This document shows positions 1 to 5,960 of a stretch of 5,960 bases of DNA, in pieces (positions within the stretch are counted from its first letter, which is position 1; the number at the start of each line of letters is the position of its first letter). The notes beneath the pieces are model-generated. The model searched no databases, was not told where the DNA came from, and was given only the letters and a program-made list of their open reading frames with translations. The stretch is from assembly GCA_946183625.1 (NCBI GenBank), contig CAMHCL010000098.1, positions 1 to 5,960 on the forward strand, written 5' to 3'. The position numbers were made by a program, and so were the translations under genes. The stretch is from an uncultured Lachnospiraceae bacterium. GTDB lineage: Bacteria; Bacillota; Clostridia; Lachnospirales; Lachnospiraceae.

Positions 1-1
1 G

Positions 2-424
2 TTGATTGATAATATGTCACCAGGATGTGCTGTGTTTAGAGAATTCTTAGAAGAGATATTTGGAGAAGAGGAATTTGAAGGCAAAGGTGCAGGGTCTGTG
101 AATGAAGCTCTTCTAAAAGACGAGAAAATAAATGCACTGGATAAAATGATAAAAGAAGGAAATGCAAGTTTTGATTTTTTGGGAAGTGTTGTAGACTTGT
201 CTGGATTGAGACATGAATTATCCTTTGTATTAGTAATAAAGGATGAACAATTTGAAAAAACACATAAGTTCCGTGGCAATGATGAGGCAACAAGTAAGAG
301 CTTTATTAGTGGCGTGTATTTAGATACTTTTGAAAATAAAGAAGATATATGGGAAAACTTACATGGCCCAAGTGCCGTTATGTGGAAAATGTTTAAAGAG
401 TCTGATATATACAAGACGTTATAA
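2..424 (+). CDS. Hypothetical protein, probably 5'-partial
   Basis: I do not recognise this protein and assign no function. The frame is open to the left edge. The first candidate starts are TTG at 2 and ATG at 14, neither with a visible ribosome binding site, so the real start may lie outside the window and this may be only the C-terminal part. The 140 visible residues look soluble: there is no signal peptide or membrane segment, and the N-terminal part is rich in Glu, Lys and Asp (FGEEEFEGKG near residue 20). The C-terminal half alternates hydrophobic and polar residues (LSFVLVIKDEQF near residue 75) like beta strands, then ends in an aromatic-rich stretch (HGPSAVMWKMF near residues 121-131). 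Codon choice favours AT-ending codons far more than the hydrogenase genes do. It ends in three consecutive in-frame TAA codons (422-430). The open frame of this length makes a real gene likely; its identity is unknown. Confidence 0.6.
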   Translation: MIDNMSPGCAVFREFLEEIFGEEEFEGKGAGSVNEALLKDEKINALDKMIKEGNASFDFLGSVVDLSGLRHELSFVLVIKDEQFEKTHKFRGNDEATSKSFISGVYLDTFENKEDIWENLHGPSAVMWKMFKESDIYKTL

Positions 425-458
425 TAATAAAACGTATTTCGTTATTATCACGAATACC

Positions 459-487
459 TTGAATAACTGGACCTAATAGAGTAAAAT
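459..487 (+). promoter_or_regulatory. Possible sigma-A-type promoter of the acyltransferase gene
   Basis: TTGAAT (459-464) and TAAAAT (482-487) are separated by 17 bases, matching the housekeeping consensus at 4 of 6 and 5 of 6 positions. They lie about 40 bases upstream of the ATG at 526. Just downstream is a short inverted repeat, ATCAA (486-490) and TTGAT (496-500), which overlaps the -10 box edge and could be an operator or chance. The region is AT-rich, so promoter-like matches are expected by chance. Confidence 0.4.
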
Positions 488-525
488 CAACGTGTTTGAT
501 ATTTAGATCTAAGGAATAAATCCCC

Positions 526-1857
526 ATGACATTTGAGAAAAAGGAAAAAATATATTCGGGAATACCGCATCTCTATAATCAGGATACACTACGCAGTTAT
601 GTGGTGGATGTGAGAAATATCAGGAATATAGATGGCGGTGTCTTGCAGAGAGCACTCGACAGAGTGCTTATTCGTATGCCTTATTTCTCGGATACAATTG
701 TAATAGAAGATGGTGATATGTATTATGCCGCCAATCCTCTGCCGATGCTGGTAAAAGAATCGGCTGATATGCATTCTATTGGTGGTTCATCCAACAACTA
801 TCACATGGTGGATGTTACATATTATGAAAATGTAATTACTATTTCCATGTTCCACGGTCTCTGCGATGGACGTGGCTTAAATATGTTTATAGAGGCGCTG
901 CTTTATAACTACTACAGTCTTCTTGATGGTAAGGATTATGATGACAGTAATGTAAGAACTGATTCTACGAAACAGTCTGATGCTGAGACTGTTGAACCGT
1001 TTGCGAAACCATATGAAAGATCGACTTCAACATCTGATACAAAGGACGAAAACATCTGTGTGAATCATGATGCTGTATCGGATGCGGCAATGACAGGTGA
1101 TAGTAGTCATCATAAAAAGTCTTTCTTCCGCTTCCCTGAAGCAACAGGGAAACCGAAGGAAGAAACAGGTGAGATATCAATCAAGGTCCCGACAGATGAG
1201 TTTATGAAATTCGTAAAGGCTATAGGATCTTCACCTTCAGTTGTATTTGCTCTCATGATGGGAGAGGCGGTGAAGAGGATTCATCCTCATCCGGAAAAAC
1301 CGATAATGGCATACATACCAATGTGTATGAGAAAACAGCTGGGCTGTGAAAGTACATTTAAAAATTGTTCTGATAGGACTGGCCTGGTTGTGTCCGGCGG
1401 TGAAATGGATAAGATGACCTTCGATGAGAAGGCAAGACATCTGAGAAAAATCCTTAAGGCAAACATGTCCGAAGAGGCAGTTAAGCAGAAGGCAAATGAA
1501 CTGATAGGCATCTATCATAAGATGGATTCGGTGAGTGGGTTCGCTTCGAAACGGGAGATGCTTTCGTCCATGCGTCCTATGGGGCATGATACCTATTACA
1601 TGGATTATATCGGCAGACTTCCGATGCATGAATATTCTGACAGGATAGTTCAGATCAATTATCTCAGCAGACCGCTGGATACGCTGCATGTCAACATAAT
1701 CGAGAATGGTGGATTCTTCCAGATAAATGTGCTTTATAATTACGAATTATCGGAATATGCTGACGCTTTGGTCGACACATTTAAGATATATGGAATAACA
1801 ACCTATGCAAGGACGAAAAGAAGTTTTATTTTGCCTATTTTTTCTTATCAAAATTAA
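526..1857 (+). CDS. Condensation-domain / alcohol-acetyltransferase-like acyltransferase
   Basis: This is probably an enzyme of the CoA-dependent acyltransferase superfamily (NRPS condensation domains, PapA5 and alcohol acetyltransferases), which move an acyl group from a thioester to a hydroxyl or amine. The main evidence is F109-H110-GLC-D114-G115, which fits the HxxxDG active-site motif with H110 as the catalytic base. It follows a strand of the expected kind (VDVTYYENVITISMF), and the superfamily-like N-terminal segment 'LQRALDRVLIRMPYF' lies at 40-54. A second conserved-looking block, MDYIGRLP at 359-366, sits where condensation-type enzymes carry the DFGWG-like latch. Length (443 residues) suits the family. 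Residues about 135-212 form a hydrophilic Ser/Asp/Thr-rich linker. There is no signal peptide or membrane segment. The start has AAGGA at 511-515. Acyl donor and acceptor cannot be told from sequence. No NRPS or PKS gene is adjacent, so a stand-alone role is more likely. The last 20 or so residues (TKRSFILPIFSYQN) look unlike the rest and could reflect a late frameshift. Confidence 0.75.
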   Translation: MTFEKKEKIYSGIPHLYNQDTLRSYVVDVRNIRNIDGGVLQRALDRVLIRMPYFSDTIVIEDGDMYYAANPLPMLVKESADMHSIGGSSNNYHMVDVTYYENVITISMFHGLCDGRGLNMFIEALLYNYYSLLDGKDYDDSNVRTDSTKQSDAETVEPFAKPYERSTSTSDTKDENICVNHDAVSDAAMTGDSSHHKKSFFRFPEATGKPKEETGEISIKVPTDEFMKFVKAIGSSPSVVFALMMGEAVKRIHPHPEKPIMAYIPMCMRKQLGCESTFKNCSDRTGLVVSGGEMDKMTFDEKARHLRKILKANMSEEAVKQKANELIGIYHKMDSVSGFASKREMLSSMRPMGHDTYYMDYIGRLPMHEYSDRIVQINYLSRPLDTLHVNIIENGGFFQINVLYNYELSEYADALVDTFKIYGITTYARTKRSFILPIFSYQN

Positions 1858-1878
1858 CTATTACTATTAAAGGTTAAA

Positions 1879-1908
1879 TTGATATAACTAGCTAAGATTT
1901 AGTATAAT
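1879..1908 (+). promoter_or_regulatory. Strong sigma-A-type promoter of the hydCBA operon
   Basis: TTGATA (1879-1884, 5 of 6 to consensus) and TATAAT (1903-1908, perfect) are separated by 18 bases. Transcription would begin near 1914-1917, giving a leader of about 75 bases before the hydC start. This is the best promoter match in the window and fits a highly expressed catabolic operon. The -10 box lies inside an inverted repeat, AAGATT (1894-1899) and AATCTT (1906-1911), and between two direct copies of GCTAAG (1891-1896, 1912-1917). Confidence 0.75.
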
Positions 1909-1917
1909 CTTGCTAAG
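1891..1917 (+). repeat. GCTAAG direct repeats around the -10 box (possible operator)
   Basis: GCTAAG occurs at 1891-1896 and 1912-1917. The two copies are offset by 21 bases, close to two turns of the helix, and flank the TATAAT box. A third partial copy, GCTAA, lies at 1926-1930 and its inverse TTAGC at 1949-1953. An inverted repeat AAGATT/AATCTT with a 6-base spacer sits between the two full copies. The placement suits a repressor that blocks polymerase. I do not recognise the site; it does not resemble the TTGTTAA-N4-TTAACAA type of Rex operator. Confidence 0.3.
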
Positions 1918-1924
1918 TGACTAC

Positions 1925-1962
1925 AGCTAAAAATAGTCCCAACTTTTATTAGCTATTTTTTT
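1925..1962 (+). terminator. Attenuator- or terminator-like hairpin in the hyd leader
   Basis: AGCTAA (1925-1930) can pair with TTAGCT (1949-1954). Past a bulged A (1948) the stem extends with AAA (1931-1933) against TTT (1945-1947), leaving an 11-base loop. A T-run (1956-1962) follows directly, as in an intrinsic terminator. The stem is AT-rich and so weak. An alternative 8-bp stem pairs AAAAATAG (1929-1936) with CTATTTTT (1953-1960). It lies downstream of the predicted transcription start and upstream of the hydC ribosome binding site, so it could attenuate the operon or simply stop read-through from the acyltransferase gene. Confidence 0.35.
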
Positions 1963-1975
1963 ATAAAATTTTAAC

Positions 1976-1981
1976 AGGAGG
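1976..1981 (+). promoter_or_regulatory. Ribosome binding site of hydC
   Basis: A perfect AGGAGG lies 7 bases before ATG 1989 and 10 bases before the adjacent ATG 1992. The two ATGs are in tandem and in frame, so initiation could use either and would change the protein by one Met only. Confidence 0.85.
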
Positions 1982-1988
1982 TTTATAA

Positions 1989-2477
1989 ATGATGGGTAAG
2001 CTGAATGCTGCTGCGGTAGCGCAAATCGAGGAAATCTGTGATAGATATGCAGATGAAAAAACTCCTCTTATGATGATACTCAGTGATATCCAGAACGAGT
2101 ATGGTTACATACCACTTGACGTTCAGGAACTGGTATCAAAGAAGACGGGTATTTCTGTCGCAGAGATTTACGGAGTTGTTACATTTTATTCATTCTTCTC
2201 CCTTACTCCAAAGGGAAAGTATGTTATTGGATGCTGTCTTGGTACGGCATGCTATGTTAAGGGGGCACAGAACGTAATAGATAAGTTCTCTGAACTCCTT
2301 AAGATCGGACCTGGTGAAACATCTGAAGATGGCCTGTTTACTCTTGATGCACTTAGATGTATCGGTGCCTGCGGTATAGCTCCAGCTGTATCGATCAATG
2401 GTAAGGTTTATCCTAAGGTTGAAGTAGGACAGGTTTCTGAAATTATTGAAAGCTATAGACAGGCTGCAAACGCTTAG
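1989..2477 (+). CDS. hydC: [FeFe]-hydrogenase gamma subunit, NuoE-like [2Fe-2S] protein
   Basis: This is the small subunit of the trimeric NAD(P)H-linked [FeFe]-hydrogenase, homologous to complex I subunit NuoE. It is cytoplasmic, and its single [2Fe-2S] cluster works beside HydB. Residues 1-75 form the helical N-terminal domain with the family-typical stretches DIQNEYGYIP (33-42) and EIYGVVTFYSFF (59-70). Residues 76-162 form the thioredoxin-like ferredoxin domain. The four ligands are visible: C83-x4-C88 in CLGTAC and C124-x3-C128 in CIGAC. C82 is an extra neighbouring cysteine. The length of 162 residues is normal for NuoE/HydC. It is the first gene of the operon, 18 bases before hydB, the same C-B-A order as in Thermotoga maritima. 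A NuoE of respiratory complex I is unlikely because hydA follows and no nuoG-to-nuoN genes are seen. Confidence 0.93.
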   Translation: MMGKLNAAAVAQIEEICDRYADEKTPLMMILSDIQNEYGYIPLDVQELVSKKTGISVAEIYGVVTFYSFFSLTPKGKYVIGCCLGTACYVKGAQNVIDKFSELLKIGPGETSEDGLFTLDALRCIGACGIAPAVSINGKVYPKVEVGQVSEIIESYRQAANA

Positions 2478-2495
2478 AAAGGGAGGGTATAAGAT

Positions 2496-4379
2496 ATGAT
2501 AGATAACGTTCAGGCTTTTGAAGAAAGCTCTTCCGCTTGTACTAAGTGTTTAGATGACAAGCTTACAGGAGCTGATGGCAAGAGACACATCGTTCTCTGT
2601 GGTGGTACAGGATGTCTGTCCAGTAACTCTATGGAGATCAAAGAAAAGTTCGAGAAGACTCTTGAAGAGAAGGGTCTTACAGACAAGGCAACTGTTAATA
2701 TCGTAGGTTGCTTCGGTTTCTGTTCTCAGGGACCATTCGTTAAGATTTATCCAGAAGATACATTATATCGTATGGTATCTATTGATGATGTTGAAGAGAT
2801 CATCGAGAAGGATATCGTAGGTGGCGAGATCGTAGAGAGACTTCTCTATATTGATCCAGCTACACAGGAGAAGAAAGTTAAGCAGGATGATATCAACTTC
2901 TATAAGAAGCAGCGTCGTGTTGCTCTTCATGGTTGTGGAGTTATCAATCCTGAGGATATTAATGAAGCAATTGGTATGGGGGCATTCCAGGGTATCAAGA
3001 AAGCTCTTACAATGACACCACAGGAAGTAGTTGATGAAGTACTTGCTTCTGGTCTTCGTGGCCGAGGCGGCGGCGGATTCCCTACAGGTAGAAAGTGGCA
3101 GTTCGCATTAAACGTAGATTCTGATCAGAAGTACGTTGTATGTAACGGTGACGAGGGTGACCCAGGTGCATTCATGGATCGTTCTATCCTTGAAGGTAAC
3201 CCACTTGGAGTTATCGAAGGTATGATGATTGCAGGTTATGCTTTCGGCGCATCAGAAGGTTACTTCTATGTACGTGCTGAGTATCCTATCGCTGTTAATC
3301 GTCTTAAGATTGCTATCAACCAGGCTCGTGAGATGGGACTTCTCGGAGAGAATATCCTTGGTTCAGGCTTCAATTTCGACTGCCACATCAGACTTGGTGC
3401 TGGTGCATTCGTTTGTGGTGAGGAGACAGCTCTTCTTAACTCTATCGAGGGTAAGAGAGGTATGCCTAGACCTCGTCCTCCTTTCCCTGCAATTAAGGGA
3501 CTTTGGGAGAAGCCAACCTGCGTTAACAACGTTGAGACACTTGCTTGTGTACCTTATATTCTTCGTGAAGGAGCAGCTGAGTTTGCTTCCGTTGGTACAG
3601 AGGGATCAAAGGGTACTAAGGTATTCGCTCTCGGTGGTAAGGTAAATAATGTTGGTCTTGTAGAAGTACCTATGGGAACTACACTTCGCGAGCTTATCTA
3701 TGATATCGGTGGTGGTATTCCTAATGGTAAGAAGTTTAAGGCTATCCAGACAGGTGGTCCTTCAGGCGGATGTCTGACAGAGGAATTCCTTGATGAGCCA
3801 ATCGATTTCGATAACCTCGTTCAGAAGGGATCTATGATGGGTTCCGGTGGAGCTATCGTTATGGATGAAGATAACTGTATGGTTGACGTTGCTAAGTTCT
3901 ACATGGAGTTCATCTGTGATGAGTCTTGTGGTAAATGTTCTCCATGCCGTATCGGTACTAAGAGAATCCTTGAGATCCTCACTAAGATTACTGAAGGCAA
4001 GGGTACAATGGAAGACCTTGATACTCTTGAAGAGCTTTCAAAGACAATTCAGAAGAATTCACTTTGTGCTCTTGGACAGACAGCAGCTAACCCTGTTAAC
4101 TCAACACTGAAGCATTTCAGAGATGAGTATATCGCTCATATCGTTGACAAGAAGTGTCCTGCTCATGTATGTAAGAGCCTTATGCAGTACAAGATTGATA
4201 AGGATAAATGTATCGGATGCGGTCTCTGTGCACGTAACTGTCCAGCAAGCTGTATCGAGAAGACAGATTATGTTGCTGAAGGTCATAAGCTTCCTTCAAT
4301 GCAGATCGATCCTGAGAAGTGCGTAAAGTGCGGACTTTGTATGAGTAACTGTAAATTCGCAGCAATATCAAAAGAATAA
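2496..4379 (+). CDS. hydB: [FeFe]-hydrogenase beta subunit, NuoF-like NAD(P)H/FMN flavoprotein
   Basis: This is the NAD(P)H-oxidoreductase subunit and, in characterised bifurcating hydrogenases, the likely flavin site of bifurcation. Domains in order: an N-terminal thioredoxin-like [2Fe-2S] domain with C35-x4-C40 and C72-x3-C76; the NuoF core with the FMN/NADH glycine loop GRGGGGFPTGRKW (189-201), CNGDEGDPGAF (216-226) and GAGAFVCGEETAL (301-313); a [4Fe-4S] domain with C478-x2-C481-x2-C484 and C524; and a C-terminal two-cluster ferredoxin with C572/C575/C578/C582 and C609/C612/C615/C619. The second ferredoxin motif ends CK rather than CP. This N- and C-terminally extended architecture of 627 residues marks HydB or HndC and not plain complex I NuoF. 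AGGGAGGG (2480-2487) lies 8 bases before the ATG. Extra cysteines C15, C18, C554 and C559 have no assigned role. NAD or NADP preference cannot be read by eye. Codon use (GGT, CGT, CTT, GTA) suggests high expression. Confidence 0.95.
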   Translation: MIDNVQAFEESSSACTKCLDDKLTGADGKRHIVLCGGTGCLSSNSMEIKEKFEKTLEEKGLTDKATVNIVGCFGFCSQGPFVKIYPEDTLYRMVSIDDVEEIIEKDIVGGEIVERLLYIDPATQEKKVKQDDINFYKKQRRVALHGCGVINPEDINEAIGMGAFQGIKKALTMTPQEVVDEVLASGLRGRGGGGFPTGRKWQFALNVDSDQKYVVCNGDEGDPGAFMDRSILEGNPLGVIEGMMIAGYAFGASEGYFYVRAEYPIAVNRLKIAINQAREMGLLGENILGSGFNFDCHIRLGAGAFVCGEETALLNSIEGKRGMPRPRPPFPAIKGLWEKPTCVNNVETLACVPYILREGAAEFASVGTEGSKGTKVFALGGKVNNVGLVEVPMGTTLRELIYDIGGGIPNGKKFKAIQTGGPSGGCLTEEFLDEPIDFDNLVQKGSMMGSGGAIVMDEDNCMVDVAKFYMEFICDESCGKCSPCRIGTKRILEILTKITEGKGTMEDLDTLEELSKTIQKNSLCALGQTAANPVNSTLKHFRDEYIAHIVDKKCPAHVCKSLMQYKIDKDKCIGCGLCARNCPASCIEKTDYVAEGHKLPSMQIDPEKCVKCGLCMSNCKFAAISKE

Positions 4380-4385
4380 GGAGGT
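4378..4385 (+). promoter_or_regulatory. Ribosome binding site of hydA, overlapping the hydB stop
   Basis: AAGGAGGT begins within the hydB TAA stop codon (4377-4379) and lies 7 bases before ATG 4393. It fixes the hydA start and suggests translational coupling. A second in-frame ATG at 4399 is 13 bases away and less likely. Confidence 0.85.
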
Positions 4386-4392
4386 AACTACT

Positions 4393-5960
4393 ATGGCGAT
4401 GGTAAATATTAAAATAGAAGGCATCTCCTATCAGGTAGAGGAAGGCTTAACAATCCTCGAGGCTGCTAAGAAGTGCGGTTATGAGATTCCTTCACTTTGT
4501 GCATTTAATCATGGTGAATGCAATCAGGGTTCATGTCGTGTATGTCTCGTAGAGGCAACAGGTGCTAGAGGCCTTGTAGCATCATGTGTATATCCAGTGG
4601 CTGAGGGTATGGAGATAACAATTTCTTCACCAGCTGCTACAACAGCAAGACGTCAGAGCGTTGAGCTGCTTCTTTCAAATCATAATAAGAATTGTCAGCA
4701 GTGTGATAAGAATGGTCAGTGTGAGCTTCTTCACGTTGCTAACATTACAGGTGCCAGAGAAGGCGCTTTCGAAGGTATTCATTCAGAGACATACCTTGAT
4801 GAGGTTGCTCCTGGTATCGTAAGAGATACATCAAAATGTATTCTTTGCGGTAGATGTATAGAGAGATGTAAGAATGCTCATGGACTTGGAATCCTTGGAT
4901 TCGAGAACAGAGGATTTAACGTATTTGTATCACCTGCAGAGAACAGAGGATTTAATGATTCTCCATGTATCCAGTGTGGACAGTGTGTAAATGTATGTCC
5001 TACAGGCGCACTTATGGAGCATTCAGAAATCGATAAGATCGATGCAGCATTTGCAGCAGGCAAGACAGTAATTGCACAGGCTGCACCTGCAGTTAGAGCA
5101 GCACTTGGTGAAGAGTTCGGTTACAAGATCGGAACACCTGTTACAGGTAAGATGGCTGCTGCTATGAGAAGACTTGGATTTGCAAGAGTTTACGATGTAA
5201 ACTTCGGTGCAGACCTTACAATCATGGAAGAGGGAACAGAGCTTCTGGGCCGTCTTCAGAATGGTGGAACACTTCCAATGATCACATCATGTTCACCTGG
5301 ATGGGTTAACTATGCAGAGTACAACTATGGTGATCTTCTTCCACATCTGTCATCATGCAAGTCCCCTCATCAGATGCAGGGTGCTATAATCAAGTCTTAC
5401 TGGGCAGAGCAGAATGGCATTAAGCCAGAAGATATATTCGTTGTATCAGTAATGCCTTGTACAGCTAAGAAGTTTGAGAGACAGCGTGAACAGCTTAAGG
5501 TTAATGGCATTGATGATGTTGATGCAGTAATCACAACAAGAGAGCTTGCTCGTATGATCAAGAGATCAGGTATCCTCTTTGATAGACTTCCAGATGAAGA
5601 TTGGGATCAGGATATCATGGGCGATTACACTGGTGCCGGTGTTATCTTCGGTGTTACTGGTGGTGTTATGGAAGCTGCTCTTCGTACAGTTTACTTCAAG
5701 CTTACAGGTAAGGAATCTGAGCCAATCGAGTTCAAGGCAGTTCGTGGACATGATGCAGGTATCAGAGAAGCTTCTATCGATATAAATGGTACTACAGTAA
5801 ATGTTGCTATAGCTTCAGGTATGAAGTCAGCAAGCGTACTTCTTGATGAAATCAGAGAAGGCAAGTCAAAGTATCAGTTTATCGAGATCATGGGATGTCC
5901 TGGTGGATGTATCAACGGTGGTGGACAGCCTTACGTTCGTGAGTGCTTCCTTCCTAACGA
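4393..5960 (+). CDS. hydA: [FeFe]-hydrogenase catalytic subunit, 3'-partial
   Basis: This cytoplasmic catalytic subunit reduces protons to H2, or oxidises H2, at the H-cluster. The frame stays open to the right edge: 522 complete codons are present, and roughly 60 more residues are expected from relatives. Domains in order: a plant-type [2Fe-2S] ferredoxin with C36, C48, C51, C65; the His-ligated [4Fe-4S] site H97-x3-C101-x2-C104-x5-C110; a two-cluster ferredoxin with C149/C152/C155/C159 and C192/C195/C198/C202; then the H-cluster domain from about 220. H-cluster motifs are L1 TSCSPGW (298-304), L2 MPCTAKKFE (354-362) and L3 EIMGCPGGCINGGGQP (498-513), giving C356, C502 and C506 as ligands. 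E280, E283 and S320 match the proton-relay residues of Clostridium pasteurianum CpI (E279, E282, S319). The L1 motif is unusual, with Ser at 301 where CpI has a cluster ligand, so activity should not be taken for granted. With hydC and hydB it forms the HydABC type of enzyme. Whether a further C-terminal domain exists cannot be seen. Confidence 0.95.
   Translation, partial: MAMVNIKIEGISYQVEEGLTILEAAKKCGYEIPSLCAFNHGECNQGSCRVCLVEATGARGLVASCVYPVAEGMEITISSPAATTARRQSVELLLSNHNKNCQQCDKNGQCELLHVANITGAREGAFEGIHSETYLDEVAPGIVRDTSKCILCGRCIERCKNAHGLGILGFENRGFNVFVSPAENRGFNDSPCIQCGQCVNVCPTGALMEHSEIDKIDAAFAAGKTVIAQAAPAVRAALGEEFGYKIGTPVTGKMAAAMRRLGFARVYDVNFGADLTIMEEGTELLGRLQNGGTLPMITSCSPGWVNYAEYNYGDLLPHLSSCKSPHQMQGAIIKSYWAEQNGIKPEDIFVVSVMPCTAKKFERQREQLKVNGIDDVDAVITTRELARMIKRSGILFDRLPDEDWDQDIMGDYTGAGVIFGVTGGVMEAALRTVYFKLTGKESEPIEFKAVRGHDAGIREASIDINGTTVNVAIASGMKSASVLLDEIREGKSKYQFIEIMGCPGGCINGGGQPYVRECFLPN
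4903..4955 (+). repeat. Short in-frame direct repeat inside hydA
   Basis: The 17 bases at 4903-4919 recur identically at 4939-4955, offset by 36 bases. Both copies encode ENRGFN (residues 171-176 and 183-188), in the linker between the two [4Fe-4S] motifs. The first RGF fits what I recall of the family at this place; the second copy looks less typical. The reading frame is intact. Confidence 0.6.

Noticed and set aside
421..448. Hairpin after the first gene: ATAATAA (424-430) with TTATTAT (442-448) and CG/CG in the stem
   Set aside because: The stem is almost all A-T, has a two-base bulge and is not followed by a T-run, so it is not a convincing terminator.
496..524. Alternative promoter starting at TTGATA (496-501)
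   Set aside because: A -10 box at normal spacing would fall on the ribosome binding site and start codon, leaving no leader.
1237..1689. Long minus-strand open frame opposite the acyltransferase gene
   Set aside because: It lies wholly within a well-supported plus-strand gene, has no ribosome binding site of note, and its Cys/His-rich translation is what a shadow frame gives.
3229..3645. Plus-strand alternative-frame ORF inside hydB
   Set aside because: It overlaps the conserved FMN/NADH core in another frame; its Leu/Ser/Val-rich translation is a by-product of hydB codon use.
1989..4379. Respiratory complex I genes nuoE and nuoF
   Set aside because: HydB has the extra N-terminal [2Fe-2S] and C-terminal ferredoxin domains of hydrogenase beta subunits, and hydA follows directly, so a hydrogenase operon explains the locus better than complex I or an NAD-formate dehydrogenase.
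4878..5063. Minus-strand open frame inside hydA
   Set aside because: It is antisense to the conserved ferredoxin region of hydA and has no features of its own.
1..5960. CRISPR array, transposon ends, tRNA, rRNA or riboswitch
   Set aside because: I saw no regularly spaced repeats, transposase motifs, tRNA-like folds or known aptamer cores in the intergenic regions, which are all under 140 bases.

Overview
The window reads as a piece of chromosome from an anaerobic, hydrogen-metabolising, low-GC Gram-positive bacterium. The evidence is strong AGGAGG-type ribosome binding sites, sigma-A-like promoters, AT-rich intergenic DNA and a three-gene [FeFe]-hydrogenase operon. A fermentative clostridium of the Lachnospiraceae type (Butyrivibrio-like) is my best guess, but this is an impression from gene content and codon use. 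No marker gene here fixes the taxon.

Layout: (1) 2-424, the 3' part or whole of a small unrecognised gene, visibly more AT-rich than the genes to its right and ending in three tandem TAA codons. (2) About 100 bases of intergenic DNA with a plausible promoter (459-487). (3) 526-1857, a 443-residue protein of the condensation-domain / alcohol-acetyltransferase-like acyltransferase superfamily with an HxxxDG motif. (4) A 131-base intergenic region with a near-consensus promoter (TTGATA, 18 bases, TATAAT), GCTAA repeats around the -10 box, an attenuator- or terminator-like hairpin in the leader, and a perfect AGGAGG. (5) 1989 to the right edge: hydC-hydB-hydA, separated by 18 and 13 bases, all on the plus strand. 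hydA runs off the end.

Together the last three genes encode the trimeric NAD(P)H- and ferredoxin-linked [FeFe]-hydrogenase, known in other anaerobes to be electron-bifurcating or confurcating. HydB carries the FMN/NAD(P)H site and several Fe-S clusters. HydC carries one [2Fe-2S] cluster. HydA holds the H-cluster and an electron wire of ferredoxin-like domains. In a fermenter the complex would reoxidise NADH and reduced ferredoxin by making H2, or run in reverse. The H-cluster maturases HydE, HydF and HydG are not in the window.

The points most worth a second look are the H-cluster L1 motif of HydA, which reads TSCSPGW instead of TSCCPGW, and the structured leader of the hydrogenase operon. 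I found no evidence for a wholly new system, mobile element, CRISPR array, tRNA or rRNA. There is no stretch over 300 bases without a gene.
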